Origin: a virus
IMG/VR virus record: IMGVR_UViG_3300036766_000548
Coordinates: 1 to 64,000 of that record
Strand: one strand, 5' to 3'
Length of the DNA stretch: 64,000 bases
Numbering within the stretch: the first letter of the stretch is position 1; every line of letters starts with the position of its first letter. This document shows, one piece after another, positions 39,445 to 48,330 of this stretch. Below the pieces are notes generated by a model that was given only the letters and a program-made list of their open reading frames with translations, was not told the DNA's origin and ran no database searches. The position numbers were made by a program, and so were the translations under genes.

Positions 39445-42159
39445 TTATTTGAAACTAAAATCAAAATACTGCTTCAATTTATTATTCTGTTCGCTAGTAA
39501 CTTCGCAATCTTTATGCGCTCCAATAATAGTTAATATATCATCTGCCTTTGTTTTCTTTCCTAGGTTATTATCAATATCGAAAAATCCATTATTTACTTT
39601 TGTTTTTCTATTGGCTATCTCTTTCGCCGTGCTTTCGCCAAATCCTTTAATCTCAATAAATGGGCAATAGATAATATCATTTTTTACTATCCATTTCTTG
39701 CTATCAGATTTTCCAATTTTAGGTGGCCTAATATCATAATCTTTTCTAAGCGCATTTTCAATAATATCAGGTTTATTCCCATCAGAACCACAAGTCAATG
39801 AAGCACAAATAAACTCTAATGGGTAATATACTTTTATAAACATCTGCCAAAAAGCCAATACAGAATAACCTACACTGTGGGATCTGTTAAATCCGTATGC
39901 GCCGAATGTAGCCAATTCATCCCATAATTTTTCTGCCTCCTCCCTATTTAATGTTTTATTCTTTATACAACCTTTAGCAAATGTATTTTTGAATTTTGCA
40001 AACTCTTCGCCGCCCTTGCTTTTAGCGACTATTTTCCTAACTTTATCTGCTATTGTCCAATCTAATCCGGCTACTTCATTTACTATCTGCATTAATTGCT
40101 CTTGATATACTACGATCCCATAAGTGTCTTTTGTAATTTTTTCTATAATGGTGTTTTGCTTAGGTATTTTCTTACCGTTCTTTTTTCTATCAATGAATAT
40201 ATCAACCATTCCCGCCTGCAATGGGCCTGGCCTAAATAAAGCATTGATATGTGATAAAGTTATGAAATCATTTACTTTCATTTCATTGCAAAGCTTTTTT
40301 ATTCCATAAGTACCAAATTGAAAAATACCAGTAGTATTGCCATTAGAAAACTCTTTTAATATTTTAGGATCATCCAATTCAATATCTTCATAAACAATAT
40401 CTTTATCAGTATTTATCTTAATCAATTCCTTGGCTTCATTCAATATAGTTAATGCGTTTATCCCTAAAATATCCAGCTTCATCAAGCCTTCAAACTCTAT
40501 ATCATATTTATCCCAATTGACCGTCAATTCTTTTTTTGACTTACCGCCATATTGTAAGGATACTTTATTTCCGTTTGTCAAATCATCTTTTGAAATCACT
40601 ACTGCCGCCGCATGGCTTCCTTTGCCCCTAACTTGATTTTCCAGTTTAGTGCAAACACTAAATACTTCCGGGTATTCTTTCTTAAAGCGTTTTCCTTCAT
40701 TAAAATTATTCAACAACTTTATTACAGAATCTTCGCTTTCCTCATCTCCTTCGACTTCATCTATGGATTTATTCAATTCATTTATTCTGTCAAATGGAAT
40801 ATCAAATACCCGCGAAACATCCTTTAATGCGCTCTTGCCTTTCATTGTCAAGAAAGTGGAAACGCAAGCTACATGATTTTCGCCGTAAGTATCCTTGAAA
40901 TGATTTATAACCAATTGCCTTTTATCGTCCTGGAAATCATTATCAATATCGGGTAAGTCTATTCTATCTGGAGATATAAACCTAGAGAAAAGCAAATTAA
41001 ATTCAATAGGATCAATTTTAGTAATTCCTAATAAATAACAAACTAATGAACCGCCCGCACTTCCTCGGCCTGGACCTGTCATTATATTGTTATTTTTGCA
41101 CCATTGTATAACTTCATCGACAATAAGAAAATATTCGCAAAATCCTTGTTTCATTATCAATTCCATTTCATCTGTCAATCGTTGTCTATAAAGAGATATA
41201 TTAAATTTTCTTTTGGGATTATTTATTATTTTATTCTTGAACTCTACTGAACATTTATGTTTTAATAGTTCCTCGGCAGTACACCCGCATTCTTTCAATT
41301 CTGGCGTTTTTGGCAATTCTACTTTACGTTCTGTTATCCTGAAATCCTTGCATTTATTGAATACTTCAATGGTATTATTCAAATATTCTTCTATTTGTTT
41401 ATCATCAAATTGTTTTTGCTTTTTGAATGTCAGAAACATCTCATCATAATTTTTCGCATATAATCCTTCAACTTCAAATCGCCACCTATCAGGATCATTC
41501 CATTTCTTTTTTGTCTGTATTGCCAATAATACTTCTTGCGCCTTCGCATCATCCTTATGTATATAATGGCAATCATTAGTGGCTATTACTTTTATTCCTA
41601 GTGCTTCTGAATATTTAATAGCCAATTCATTAACTTCTAATTGTTCTTTCATGTTATGTGGCATCACTTCTGTATATAGATCATCGCCTATTTGTTTATA
41701 TAAATCCTTTAATAGCTTGATGCCCCATTTTTCTTTTATGAATGAAGCGGTACAAGCGGTAGAAATAATCAGCCCTTCGCAATGTTTTAACAATATTTCT
41801 GGAGATATACGCGGCCTGTAATATTGCCCTTCAAGATTGGCAATGGTAAGCATCTGTAAAATATTTGTCCAACCAATATCATTTTTAACTAATGCCAATA
41901 AATGAGAACGCTTCTCACCTTTTGTATGATCCTTGATATCATTGACAATATAAAACTCGCATCCATGGATAGGAATAAGGCCATTTGAAATAAACTCATT
42001 CTGGAATTTTATATTGCCATCTACATTTGAATGATTGGTCAATGCCATTCCTAATTGATTGTTTTCTAATATCTTTGAAGCGTAATTCTTGGCGGCTCCA
42101 AATCCATCGAGCAGGGAATATTCATTGTGTACATGAAGATGGATAAAATCTTTAGGCAT
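39445..42159 (-). CDS. dnaE: DNA polymerase III alpha subunit (C-family, DnaE-like)
   Basis: 904 residues. An N-terminal PHP domain (FIHLHVHNEYSLLDGFGAAKNY) precedes the polymerase core. TGPGRGSAGGSLVCYLLGITKIDP and LPDIDNDFQDDKR near residue 400 carry the catalytic aspartates. AYGFNRSHSVGYSVLAFWQM is also diagnostic. It is ~250 residues shorter than bacterial DnaE and ends just after the helix-hairpin-helix region, so the OB and tau-binding C-terminal part is missing or replaced. It is the phage replicative polymerase, clamp-dependent. Confidence 0.93.
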   Translation of the reverse strand: MPKDFIHLHVHNEYSLLDGFGAAKNYASKILENNQLGMALTNHSNVDGNIKFQNEFISNGLIPIHGCEFYIVNDIKDHTKGEKRSHLLALVKNDIGWTNILQMLTIANLEGQYYRPRISPEILLKHCEGLIISTACTASFIKEKWGIKLLKDLYKQIGDDLYTEVMPHNMKEQLEVNELAIKYSEALGIKVIATNDCHYIHKDDAKAQEVLLAIQTKKKWNDPDRWRFEVEGLYAKNYDEMFLTFKKQKQFDDKQIEEYLNNTIEVFNKCKDFRITERKVELPKTPELKECGCTAEELLKHKCSVEFKNKIINNPKRKFNISLYRQRLTDEMELIMKQGFCEYFLIVDEVIQWCKNNNIMTGPGRGSAGGSLVCYLLGITKIDPIEFNLLFSRFISPDRIDLPDIDNDFQDDKRQLVINHFKDTYGENHVACVSTFLTMKGKSALKDVSRVFDIPFDRINELNKSIDEVEGDEESEDSVIKLLNNFNEGKRFKKEYPEVFSVCTKLENQVRGKGSHAAAVVISKDDLTNGNKVSLQYGGKSKKELTVNWDKYDIEFEGLMKLDILGINALTILNEAKELIKINTDKDIVYEDIELDDPKILKEFSNGNTTGIFQFGTYGIKKLCNEMKVNDFITLSHINALFRPGPLQAGMVDIFIDRKKNGKKIPKQNTIIEKITKDTYGIVVYQEQLMQIVNEVAGLDWTIADKVRKIVAKSKGGEEFAKFKNTFAKGCIKNKTLNREEAEKLWDELATFGAYGFNRSHSVGYSVLAFWQMFIKVYYPLEFICASLTCGSDGNKPDIIENALRKDYDIRPPKIGKSDSKKWIVKNDIIYCPFIEIKGFGESTAKEIANRKTKVNNGFFDIDNNLGKKTKADDILTIIGAHKDCEVTSEQNNKLKQYFDFSFK

Positions 42160-42652
42160 TATTTAATATCTTAATTGCTTTTTCTGCATTTTCTTTTGAT
42201 AAACCAGTTTTATTATCTACTAATACTAAATTTTCAATTAAATCTTCCATATCAGAATCATCGTCAATAATTACAAATGATTCTATTGGTTCTTTATAAA
42301 TACACCATTGAGAATCTTTATATTTAACTATTTTAGATGCATGTTCAATTAACCAACATTTAATTTCTGCTCCTCTATATGAATCTAATCGAGGAGTAAT
42401 ATCAATAACTTCTCCAATAATTCCTAATGCGTGAAAATATCTATCAAATAAAGAAGCGTGATTCCCATGACGCCAAGTAGAACTAATAACTATTTTTGCA
42501 TCGGTTTTTTCTATAATTAAATTTAACCATCCAATATTTTCTATTGAAGGTTCATCCGACCATTTTCTATCATCAGATTCTGTCATTGATTTAACTGAAT
42601 TTAATACTCCATCTATATCTAAAAATATAATCTTAATTTTATTCTCCTCCAT
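42152..42652 (-). CDS. HAD-like hydrolase, 166 aa
   Basis: IIFLDIDGVLNSV is the HAD motif I, with motif II in IVISSTWR and an acidic IIDDDSDMEDL like motif III. A group of such HAD domains in phages is linked to nucleotide or RNA end processing, as far as I know. ATG at 42652 lies inside the end of the clamp gene (14 bp overlap). No RBS is evident. Confidence 0.65.
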   Translation of the reverse strand: MEENKIKIIFLDIDGVLNSVKSMTESDDRKWSDEPSIENIGWLNLIIEKTDAKIVISSTWRHGNHASLFDRYFHALGIIGEVIDITPRLDSYRGAEIKCWLIEHASKIVKYKDSQWCIYKEPIESFVIIDDDSDMEDLIENLVLVDNKTGLSKENAEKAIKILNNA

Positions 42653-43718
42653 CGAACGTCGAGATAAGCTGAATACCAAATTCTGATACGAACACCACCC
42701 TGGTCTTAACTTTCTCTTGCACTACGGTATTTTTTAGATAGAAACTCTTACTATATTTTATCCCGTTCTGTATCATCGAATAATCCACATAAATGCTTAT
42801 AGGCGAAATATCATTCTTGAACGGCTTTTCCCATGGAACATTTTCAGTATACTTGCCGCTTGGCCTTTGACTGAATACTTCTATATTGTCCTTAGTAAAA
42901 GTCAATTTAACCGTATCGAAACTTTCTATATTCTGGCTAAGTGCCGCTGCTCTGTTCACTGCATCAATCAACTTATTAGGAAGCTCATTTGAAATATCGC
43001 CTTTTTCCTTTTTATGACTTTCAATAAAATCAATTACTTTACTATATGGATAATTTTCCTGAGCCAATCGCTTGCAACTGAAGATAGTTTTGTCCTCTGT
43101 CTGGAAATGCACCCAAGAATCCGACACATAATATTTTACGACATTATTCAATTTCAATAGTTCGGTAACAGCATCATTATTGATCCAGAATGAAGTTACA
43201 ATCTCATCATCCAAAGTATAATGATTAACCTTCAAATTATCGGTTGAAATGATATTCTTATCTGAACAATAAACACCGGACAATTGTGATTGTGACTTGA
43301 AATTGCATATTGCCAAGCCCTCGAAAAACCGTTCAAGAATATTTACCCATTTGAACTTACCATTGGTTATTCCCTGGATACGCTCAATGAGATTGTTTTC
43401 AAGCAATGTCAATTCAGCTCGGGCATTCTCAGATTTTACAATCCACATATCAGACTTTGGAACGATGGAAATGGTATCACCTTCATAGCGGGAAATAAGA
43501 TCGTAAAAATCCTTGGCCTTGATGGCGGCAGAAATGTTCTCGCCTGCCTTATTGGTGATAGGAAAATGCACTGATACCGAGATGGTGTCATTATAGGTAT
43601 GGATAAACCCATCATGGAAAATGAAGGTATCGGCACCTTGCAGGATGGTGTTGCCGGATTCAACACCGGGCATGGCTTGTTTCATCGCGGTCAGGAATTC
43701 TGATCTTTGTAAAATCAT
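42639..43718 (-). CDS. Sliding-clamp-like protein 1, 359 aa
   Basis: Divergent. MILQRSEFLTAMKQAMPGVESGNTILQGAD with FIHTYNDTISVSVHFP resembles the first domain of a beta clamp, and three-fold repetition of such beta-alpha modules is suggested. A second, more standard clamp-like gene lies at 44699. It overlaps the Dcm gene's downstream end closely. Function as DNA clamp or clamp-associated factor is likely but not proven. Confidence 0.6.
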   Translation of the reverse strand: MILQRSEFLTAMKQAMPGVESGNTILQGADTFIFHDGFIHTYNDTISVSVHFPITNKAGENISAAIKAKDFYDLISRYEGDTISIVPKSDMWIVKSENARAELTLLENNLIERIQGITNGKFKWVNILERFFEGLAICNFKSQSQLSGVYCSDKNIISTDNLKVNHYTLDDEIVTSFWINNDAVTELLKLNNVVKYYVSDSWVHFQTEDKTIFSCKRLAQENYPYSKVIDFIESHKKEKGDISNELPNKLIDAVNRAAALSQNIESFDTVKLTFTKDNIEVFSQRPSGKYTENVPWEKPFKNDISPISIYVDYSMIQNGIKYSKSFYLKNTVVQEKVKTRVVFVSEFGIQLISTFDGGE

Positions 43719-44593
43719 TTATTTATCTCCTTTGTTATCTTCTTCAAATCTATACCATCCTTGACTAAGTATAATAAATGCGACCGCTGCCACTGAAGGA
43801 ACTTGTCCATTCCCAATGGCTGCAATGCGGTCCACTCTATTGGCCAACCCATCAGCCACTCTACCCAATTCGGATTCAGTTGACCACCAGTTTCTATTGC
43901 TTCCTTTGCCGTTATTCTTGTTAGGCTGTCTTTCCTGTTTATATTTATTTGTTTCAATAAACTTTCTTTGCTGTATGTAGATGTTATTGAATCCATTTTC
44001 ATTGGAGTCGGATACATTCTTACATATCGATCCAATGTCATTTGACTTTTTCCGTTGCGGACTAGATTCAATGTATGTTCCGATTTTCCTGCTTCGCTTT
44101 TCATTGGTGTTGGCAAGAATCCAGATTCGTTCCCGTTTATGTTTCGCCCCAACATCGCAAGCTCCCAGCACTCCCCATCTAGCATCATACCCCATCGTGG
44201 CCAAGTCTCCAAGAACGATTCCAAGTCCTCGAATAGTGAGAAGTGGTGAGTTTTCAATAAGACACCATTCTGGTTTAATTTCGCAAACGATCCTGGCCAT
44301 TTCTTTCCAAAGTCCAGAACGCTTGCCTTCCAGTCCAGCTCCCTTTCCTGCTGCGGAAATGTCTTGACAAGGGAATCCGCCGGTAATAATATCCACTCTT
44401 CCTTTCCACGGTTTACCGTCAAATGTTGTAATATCATCCCATATAGGGAATCTTGGTAGTATTCCGTCCCTTTGTCTTTGTAATAGGATTTCAATACAAT
44501 ATTTTTCGATTTCGACGGCGCAAACCGTTTTCCATCCCAGCAAAGTCCCTCCGAGGATTCCGCCGCCCGCTCCACTAAATAATGAAAGCTCAC
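43715..44593 (-). CDS. Overlapping frame inside dcm, possible second protein (292 aa)
   Basis: From a GTG 4 bp inside dcm, the +1-shifted frame stays open for 292 codons and ends 4 bp past the dcm stop. It reads SLFEDLESFLETWPRWGMMLDGECWELAML, GFLPTPMKS and WVEWLMGWPIEWTALQPLGMDKF. These motifs recall a phage protein family of unknown function that I have seen in annotated genomes. The same bases encode the LGRVADGLANRVDR... AIGNGQVP end of Dcm. Real expression is unproven. Confidence 0.5.
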   Translation of the reverse strand: MSFHYLVERAAESSEGLCWDGKRFAPSKSKNIVLKSYYKDKGTEYYQDSLYGMILQHLTVNRGKEEWILLPADSLVKTFPQQERELDWKASVLDFGKKWPGSFAKLNQNGVLLKTHHFSLFEDLESFLETWPRWGMMLDGECWELAMLGRNINGNESGFLPTPMKSEAGKSEHTLNLVRNGKSQMTLDRYVRMYPTPMKMDSITSTYSKESLLKQININRKDSLTRITAKEAIETGGQLNPNWVEWLMGWPIEWTALQPLGMDKFLQWQRSHLLYLVKDGIDLKKITKEINK

Positions 44594-44597
44594 GCAT
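43719..44597 (-). CDS. dcm: DNA (cytosine-5)-methyltransferase
   Basis: 292 residues. SLFSGAGGGILGG is motif I, GGFPCQDIS holds the catalytic Cys77, ENSPLL is motif VI, RERIW is motif VIII and AIGNGQVP is motif X. ATG 44597 has GGAG upstream. The enzyme methylates cytosine in a short target, probably protecting phage DNA from host restriction. No cognate nuclease is visible. The whole gene is also open in a second frame (43715-44593). Confidence 0.9.
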   Translation of the reverse strand: MRELSLFSGAGGGILGGTLLGWKTVCAVEIEKYCIEILLQRQRDGILPRFPIWDDITTFDGKPWKGRVDIITGGFPCQDISAAGKGAGLEGKRSGLWKEMARIVCEIKPEWCLIENSPLLTIRGLGIVLGDLATMGYDARWGVLGACDVGAKHKRERIWILANTNEKRSRKIGTYIESSPQRKKSNDIGSICKNVSDSNENGFNNIYIQQRKFIETNKYKQERQPNKNNGKGSNRNWWSTESELGRVADGLANRVDRIAAIGNGQVPSVAAVAFIILSQGWYRFEEDNKGDK

Positions 44598-44658
44598 TCT
44601 CCTTTTCTCCAAATAATGATTGCCCGATCAATGTCATCCCCTTTTTCTTATTAGCCAT
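44590..44658 (-). CDS. Possible small peptide, 22 aa
   Basis: MANKKKGMTLIGQSLFGEKENA. The frame also reads upstream to an ACG triplet that has GGAG at the right distance, so the true start is unsure. It overlaps the dcm start by 8 bp and may act as a leader peptide coupling dcm translation. Confidence 0.35.
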   Translation of the reverse strand: MANKKKGMTLIGQSLFGEKENA

Positions 44659-44698
44659 TTTCAGATTAGCTACTGATTGATTATTCGTACTGTTCTCC

Positions 44699-45799
44699 TT
44701 AGTCTAATTGCATCGGCATAATAATATGATTACTTCCATCTTTATAAATGAAAGTAATTGCTTTTACAAAACTAGTAAATTGTATCTCTTTTAATTCTTT
44801 TAGGGTCAATGCGTCATTCAGATATTTATAATTTATTGCCAAACTAGTCAATAAAGACACAAACGGTTTTCTGGGATTTTCTATAGTATCTTCAATATGC
44901 TTCCAACATTTATTTTCATTTTCAATTCTATCATTATCATAAAATCCTTTCCATTGCATAGTGCCCATTGTTTTGTTTTCCCATTCAACTATTACCATAT
45001 CATCTTTATCGTGTTTAATTATTATTCTTTCCATAGTATCCTTGTTTTTCAACTGCATTGTTTTGGAATAAATATCTTTCCATGCAATTATATCAAGGAT
45101 ATTAATTGTATATGTTTGTTTTTCAGGGACTACTTTCCTCCAATTAGGGAATTGCCCTTCGATATTTGTAGTGCAATAATAAAATACATTACCTTTGTAT
45201 TCGAATTGAAATACATAAAATGCCTTATCAATCTTATACTTTATATTGGCGCCTTTTTTCAATAGCCATTCAAGCATCTTTGAATTAGGAAGTATAACCG
45301 CCGGAAACTTATCAAATCCTTGTGAGGAAAATAGCCTTCGTCCATCTGTAGATACTACATTTCCTTCATCAAAATAAATACCATTCATGAAATATTTAGT
45401 TTCATCATCAGAAACAAACCTGAAAGCATCCAGCATCAATTGTGATTGAACGCTATTTATATCTACCCATTCTCCAGTAATATCAATTTCTGTTTGCGGA
45501 AACTTTTCTAGCGTATTGTTATTTGTATTAAATCCATCCAACTTCTTGAATGCTTTGCTCAGGGTGTATTCATAGATACCATTTTCTTCATTTCCATTAT
45601 AAGGCATGACAAGAAAACTTTTGATATTAGTTGCCAATAGTTTGTTTTCGTTTTTTGCAATATAAGAACAAATCGATAAACTATTTTTGGATAGTTCCAT
45701 GTGTGAAGCAGCATCTAAAAAAGCATTGACAGGATCAACCACAACTTGTTTCTTTTCGGGCTTTTCATGTTTCATTTCCTCGCCAAATATATTTTGCAT
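44699..45799 (-). CDS. Sliding clamp (beta-clamp DnaN-like) protein 2, 366 aa
   Basis: Later segments match the DnaN fold: VSTDGRRLFSSQGF, IEGQFPNWRKVVP (cf. FPDYRRVIP) and, at the end, FIYKDGSNHIIMPMQLD (cf. the MPM-x-L terminus). A long N-terminal extension contains VDPVNAFLDAASHMELSKNSL. It probably encircles DNA and tethers the polymerase. With the gene at 42639 the phage has two clamp-like proteins. Confidence 0.7.
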   Translation of the reverse strand: MQNIFGEEMKHEKPEKKQVVVDPVNAFLDAASHMELSKNSLSICSYIAKNENKLLATNIKSFLVMPYNGNEENGIYEYTLSKAFKKLDGFNTNNNTLEKFPQTEIDITGEWVDINSVQSQLMLDAFRFVSDDETKYFMNGIYFDEGNVVSTDGRRLFSSQGFDKFPAVILPNSKMLEWLLKKGANIKYKIDKAFYVFQFEYKGNVFYYCTTNIEGQFPNWRKVVPEKQTYTINILDIIAWKDIYSKTMQLKNKDTMERIIIKHDKDDMVIVEWENKTMGTMQWKGFYDNDRIENENKCWKHIEDTIENPRKPFVSLLTSLAINYKYLNDALTLKELKEIQFTSFVKAITFIYKDGSNHIIMPMQLD

Positions 45800-45809
45800 A
45801 TTTACTCCT

Positions 45810-46088
45810 TTATTCTAGCATCTTGATATTTTCGTTCTTCACATATTCTATCATGCCAATATTTTTATTGTAGCTATCCTTTCCTTCAAATGATTTTACT
45901 ATTTCCTTTTCAATACAAGACATATGAAAAGCACCACGATAAGAACATTGCTCTTTTATATAATCTAAAATATCGCCCTTGCCTGCCGATGGCTCAAGAA
46001 TATTTGAAATATCGTTATGGTCTATTTTACTCCACATTTTAGCGATGAGTTTTTTAGGTGTAGGATAAAATGATTTATTCAATAACAT
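45810..46088 (-). CDS. Truncated adenine methyltransferase-like protein, 92 aa
   Basis: FYPTPKKLIAKMWSKI then ILEPSAGKGDILDYI, which is the SAM-binding motif I of N6-adenine methylases. The protein stops about 40 residues later, before an NPPY motif. It is either a remnant or a cofactor-binding fragment. A good promoter lies upstream at 46106, which argues it is still expressed. Confidence 0.6.
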   Translation of the reverse strand: MLLNKSFYPTPKKLIAKMWSKIDHNDISNILEPSAGKGDILDYIKEQCSYRGAFHMSCIEKEIVKSFEGKDSYNKNIGMIEYVKNENIKMLE

Positions 46089-46105
46089 TCATATTCCTTT
46101 CATCT

Positions 46106-46134
46106 ATTATATATCATTACTCAACATTTTTCAA
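46106..46134 (-). promoter_or_regulatory. Sigma-70 promoter
   Basis: TTGAAA (46129-46134), 17-bp spacer, TATAAT (46106-46111) on the minus strand. The best standard promoter seen in the window. It drives the methyltransferase fragment and the genes downstream of it. Confidence 0.65.
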
Positions 46135-46904
46135 AACAAATCGTATTTACTTTTTCTTCCTTTTAATTGTTTTTCTGGGTTTCTTATTCTATCTACGGAT
46201 AAATTGAAATATTTTTCATCCTTTTCTATTCCTATAAAATTTCTGTTTATATATTTACAAGCTATTCCTGTTGATCCTGAACCCATGCAATTGTCCAATA
46301 CTGTTTCATTTTCTAAAGTATACGTTTTGATTAAATATTGTAGTAATAATACTGGCTTTTGAGTTGGATGCAATCTATTTTTATCTCTTTTGAATTTTAT
46401 AATTGATACTGGAAATCTATCCCCATTATTTTTTGTAATTATGTTTGTTTGATCTCCATAATTTTTACTACCATTGCCACTTTTACAAGTATATGGAATC
46501 CCTTTTCTCATTTGTGGATTATATATTGATTGTTTTTTATAAAATACTAAAATATTTTCGTGGTTTTTTAATGGCATTATTTTTGAATTCAAATGGCCAC
46601 TTCCTATTTCCTTATTCCAAATCCATTCATATTTTAACATTTTTAGATTAGAATAACTTAAAACTTTATCAAATGGGGTTTGAGAAAATAACACTATAGC
46701 TGAGTTATCTTTACAAACTCTATTATATTGTTTCCAAAGTAAAGATAAATCTATAACAGAATCCCATGAATTATTTGTAGTTCCATATGGCAAATCACAC
46801 AAAATCATATTAATACTTTTATCAGGAATGATTTTCATCACTTCCAGACAATCGCCTAGATATAAAGTGGAATTATCAATTATAGTTTTATTGTATTTAT
46901 TCAT
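46131..46904 (-). CDS. DNA N4/N6 methyltransferase (beta class)
   Basis: 257 residues. ILCDLPYGTTNN is the catalytic motif IV (DLPY variant of DPPY), and HPTQKPVLLLQYLIKTYT then VLDNCMGSGSTGIACK is the target-recognition end and SAM-binding motif I. Order (catalytic then SAM motif) defines the beta class (MT-A70-unlike, DpnA/M.MunI-like). Methylates adenine or N4-cytosine in phage DNA. Confidence 0.85.
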   Translation of the reverse strand: MNKYNKTIIDNSTLYLGDCLEVMKIIPDKSINMILCDLPYGTTNNSWDSVIDLSLLWKQYNRVCKDNSAIVLFSQTPFDKVLSYSNLKMLKYEWIWNKEIGSGHLNSKIMPLKNHENILVFYKKQSIYNPQMRKGIPYTCKSGNGSKNYGDQTNIITKNNGDRFPVSIIKFKRDKNRLHPTQKPVLLLQYLIKTYTLENETVLDNCMGSGSTGIACKYINRNFIGIEKDEKYFNLSVDRIRNPEKQLKGRKSKYDLF

Positions 46905-48330
46905 TTATTTTTCGTTTATATCTACATTTTTCTTCACTTTTATTCTCATATCCTATAACCTCTTTTTTCATCCTTGAATCGATGCATGGCCTGCCTAAAT
47001 CCAAGCATTGCAACACCACGGCCTGATCCGATATATGTCTACCTTCCCGCACTTCCATTAACCCTAACCTGATTATGTTATTCTCATTTTCCTTGTCTGT
47101 AGCGTTCAAGCTCACTGCCAATGTCACATGGTTTATTTTCCTGATATCCTCAGATGCCTGCGAAGTCTTTATGTCGCTATCAAATGTTTTCTTTTCTGTA
47201 TGGCTTGCCGTGATTATAGCTATATTCCGTTCATTAGCCATATCGCGTAAGCCTTTCCAAATAGTGTTTATTTTATCCCTATTATCAGTATATTTTTTCC
47301 CAGGCTCCATGTAATCTGCATAATCAATAATAATCACATCTGGAATGAAGTTCTCATAATAATATAAATTATCACAAAGGCTTTCAATCATATTCACCGT
47401 TGCCCCAACCATAGGAACTATTTTTATCCTGCCTTTTCTATATAACCTCCTCAATTTTTTCTGGAAATCCTCGATGGTGTTCAAGTCCGTTCCTTGCATG
47501 TCAATCTCATCTTGTTCTATTTTATATTTATTGGTAGATTCATCCAATTCAAAATGCGCCGAATGGATAGTACGATTATATAACGGTTCTCCGGTAAGTG
47601 AAGGCCATGAACGCTTTATTATTGATACATCATTCATCTCCAAAGGAATATAAATGACCTTATTCCCTTGGCTCATTGCTACTTCCGACGTATACCAAAG
47701 CCAGAATGACTTGCCACGTTTGGCAGGCCCAAAATACGACATGAAATCGCCACGAGAAATAGGTTGGATGATTGTCCCTACGGCACCAGGAAATTTTATT
47801 ATCTCTGAATGCTCTTTTGTCAATGCGTCTAGTATTTTGTTATGGTCATGAAGTAAATCGATGCCTTGGCCTGTCGGCTTTTCTACTCGCTTATAATTTG
47901 ATACGTATTGTTCGGCCTTCACAGGATCATTACTAGCTATAGCATCTTCTAATTGTTCTTTTAATAATTCAGCAGAACGTATCTTCAAATAATTCACACA
48001 CTGGGTTATTTCAAAATTGATATTTATGTTTTCTGATTCTTCGTAGCTCTTACTTAACGATTGCAGCAAGACAGAAATATTATCAGATGTTTCCTCATCA
48101 TCCTGCAATGATAATTTATTATTTAAATAGATATCCTTGATGTGCTGTTTTGGCGCGCAGGAAAATTCGGAATAGAACTTTTCGACCCACTTATGGATTT
48201 CGCGCCCGTATGAAGTTTTCCAATATGAACTTCTGATTATAGGCAATACTTCTTGGCAAAATCTTGTATTAGTTATGAGGAGCGTTAAAATTTTTCTTTC
48301 AAAATCCAAGGAAATTTTCGTTCGCGTCAA
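46897..48330 (-). CDS. Replicative DNA helicase, DnaB-like
   Basis: 477 residues. An N-terminal helical domain precedes the RecA-like motor: GPAKRGKSFWLWYTSE (Walker A, ~200-207), IYIPLEMNDVSI, IIIDYADYM (Walker B) and IITASHTEKK. It unwinds DNA as a hexamer ahead of the polymerase and works with the primase at 55216. Overlaps the methyltransferase genes on both sides by 4-8 bp. Confidence 0.88.
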   Translation of the reverse strand: MTRTKISLDFERKILTLLITNTRFCQEVLPIIRSSYWKTSYGREIHKWVEKFYSEFSCAPKQHIKDIYLNNKLSLQDDEETSDNISVLLQSLSKSYEESENININFEITQCVNYLKIRSAELLKEQLEDAIASNDPVKAEQYVSNYKRVEKPTGQGIDLLHDHNKILDALTKEHSEIIKFPGAVGTIIQPISRGDFMSYFGPAKRGKSFWLWYTSEVAMSQGNKVIYIPLEMNDVSIIKRSWPSLTGEPLYNRTIHSAHFELDESTNKYKIEQDEIDMQGTDLNTIEDFQKKLRRLYRKGRIKIVPMVGATVNMIESLCDNLYYYENFIPDVIIIDYADYMEPGKKYTDNRDKINTIWKGLRDMANERNIAIITASHTEKKTFDSDIKTSQASEDIRKINHVTLAVSLNATDKENENNIIRLGLMEVREGRHISDQAVVLQCLDLGRPCIDSRMKKEVIGYENKSEEKCRYKRKINE

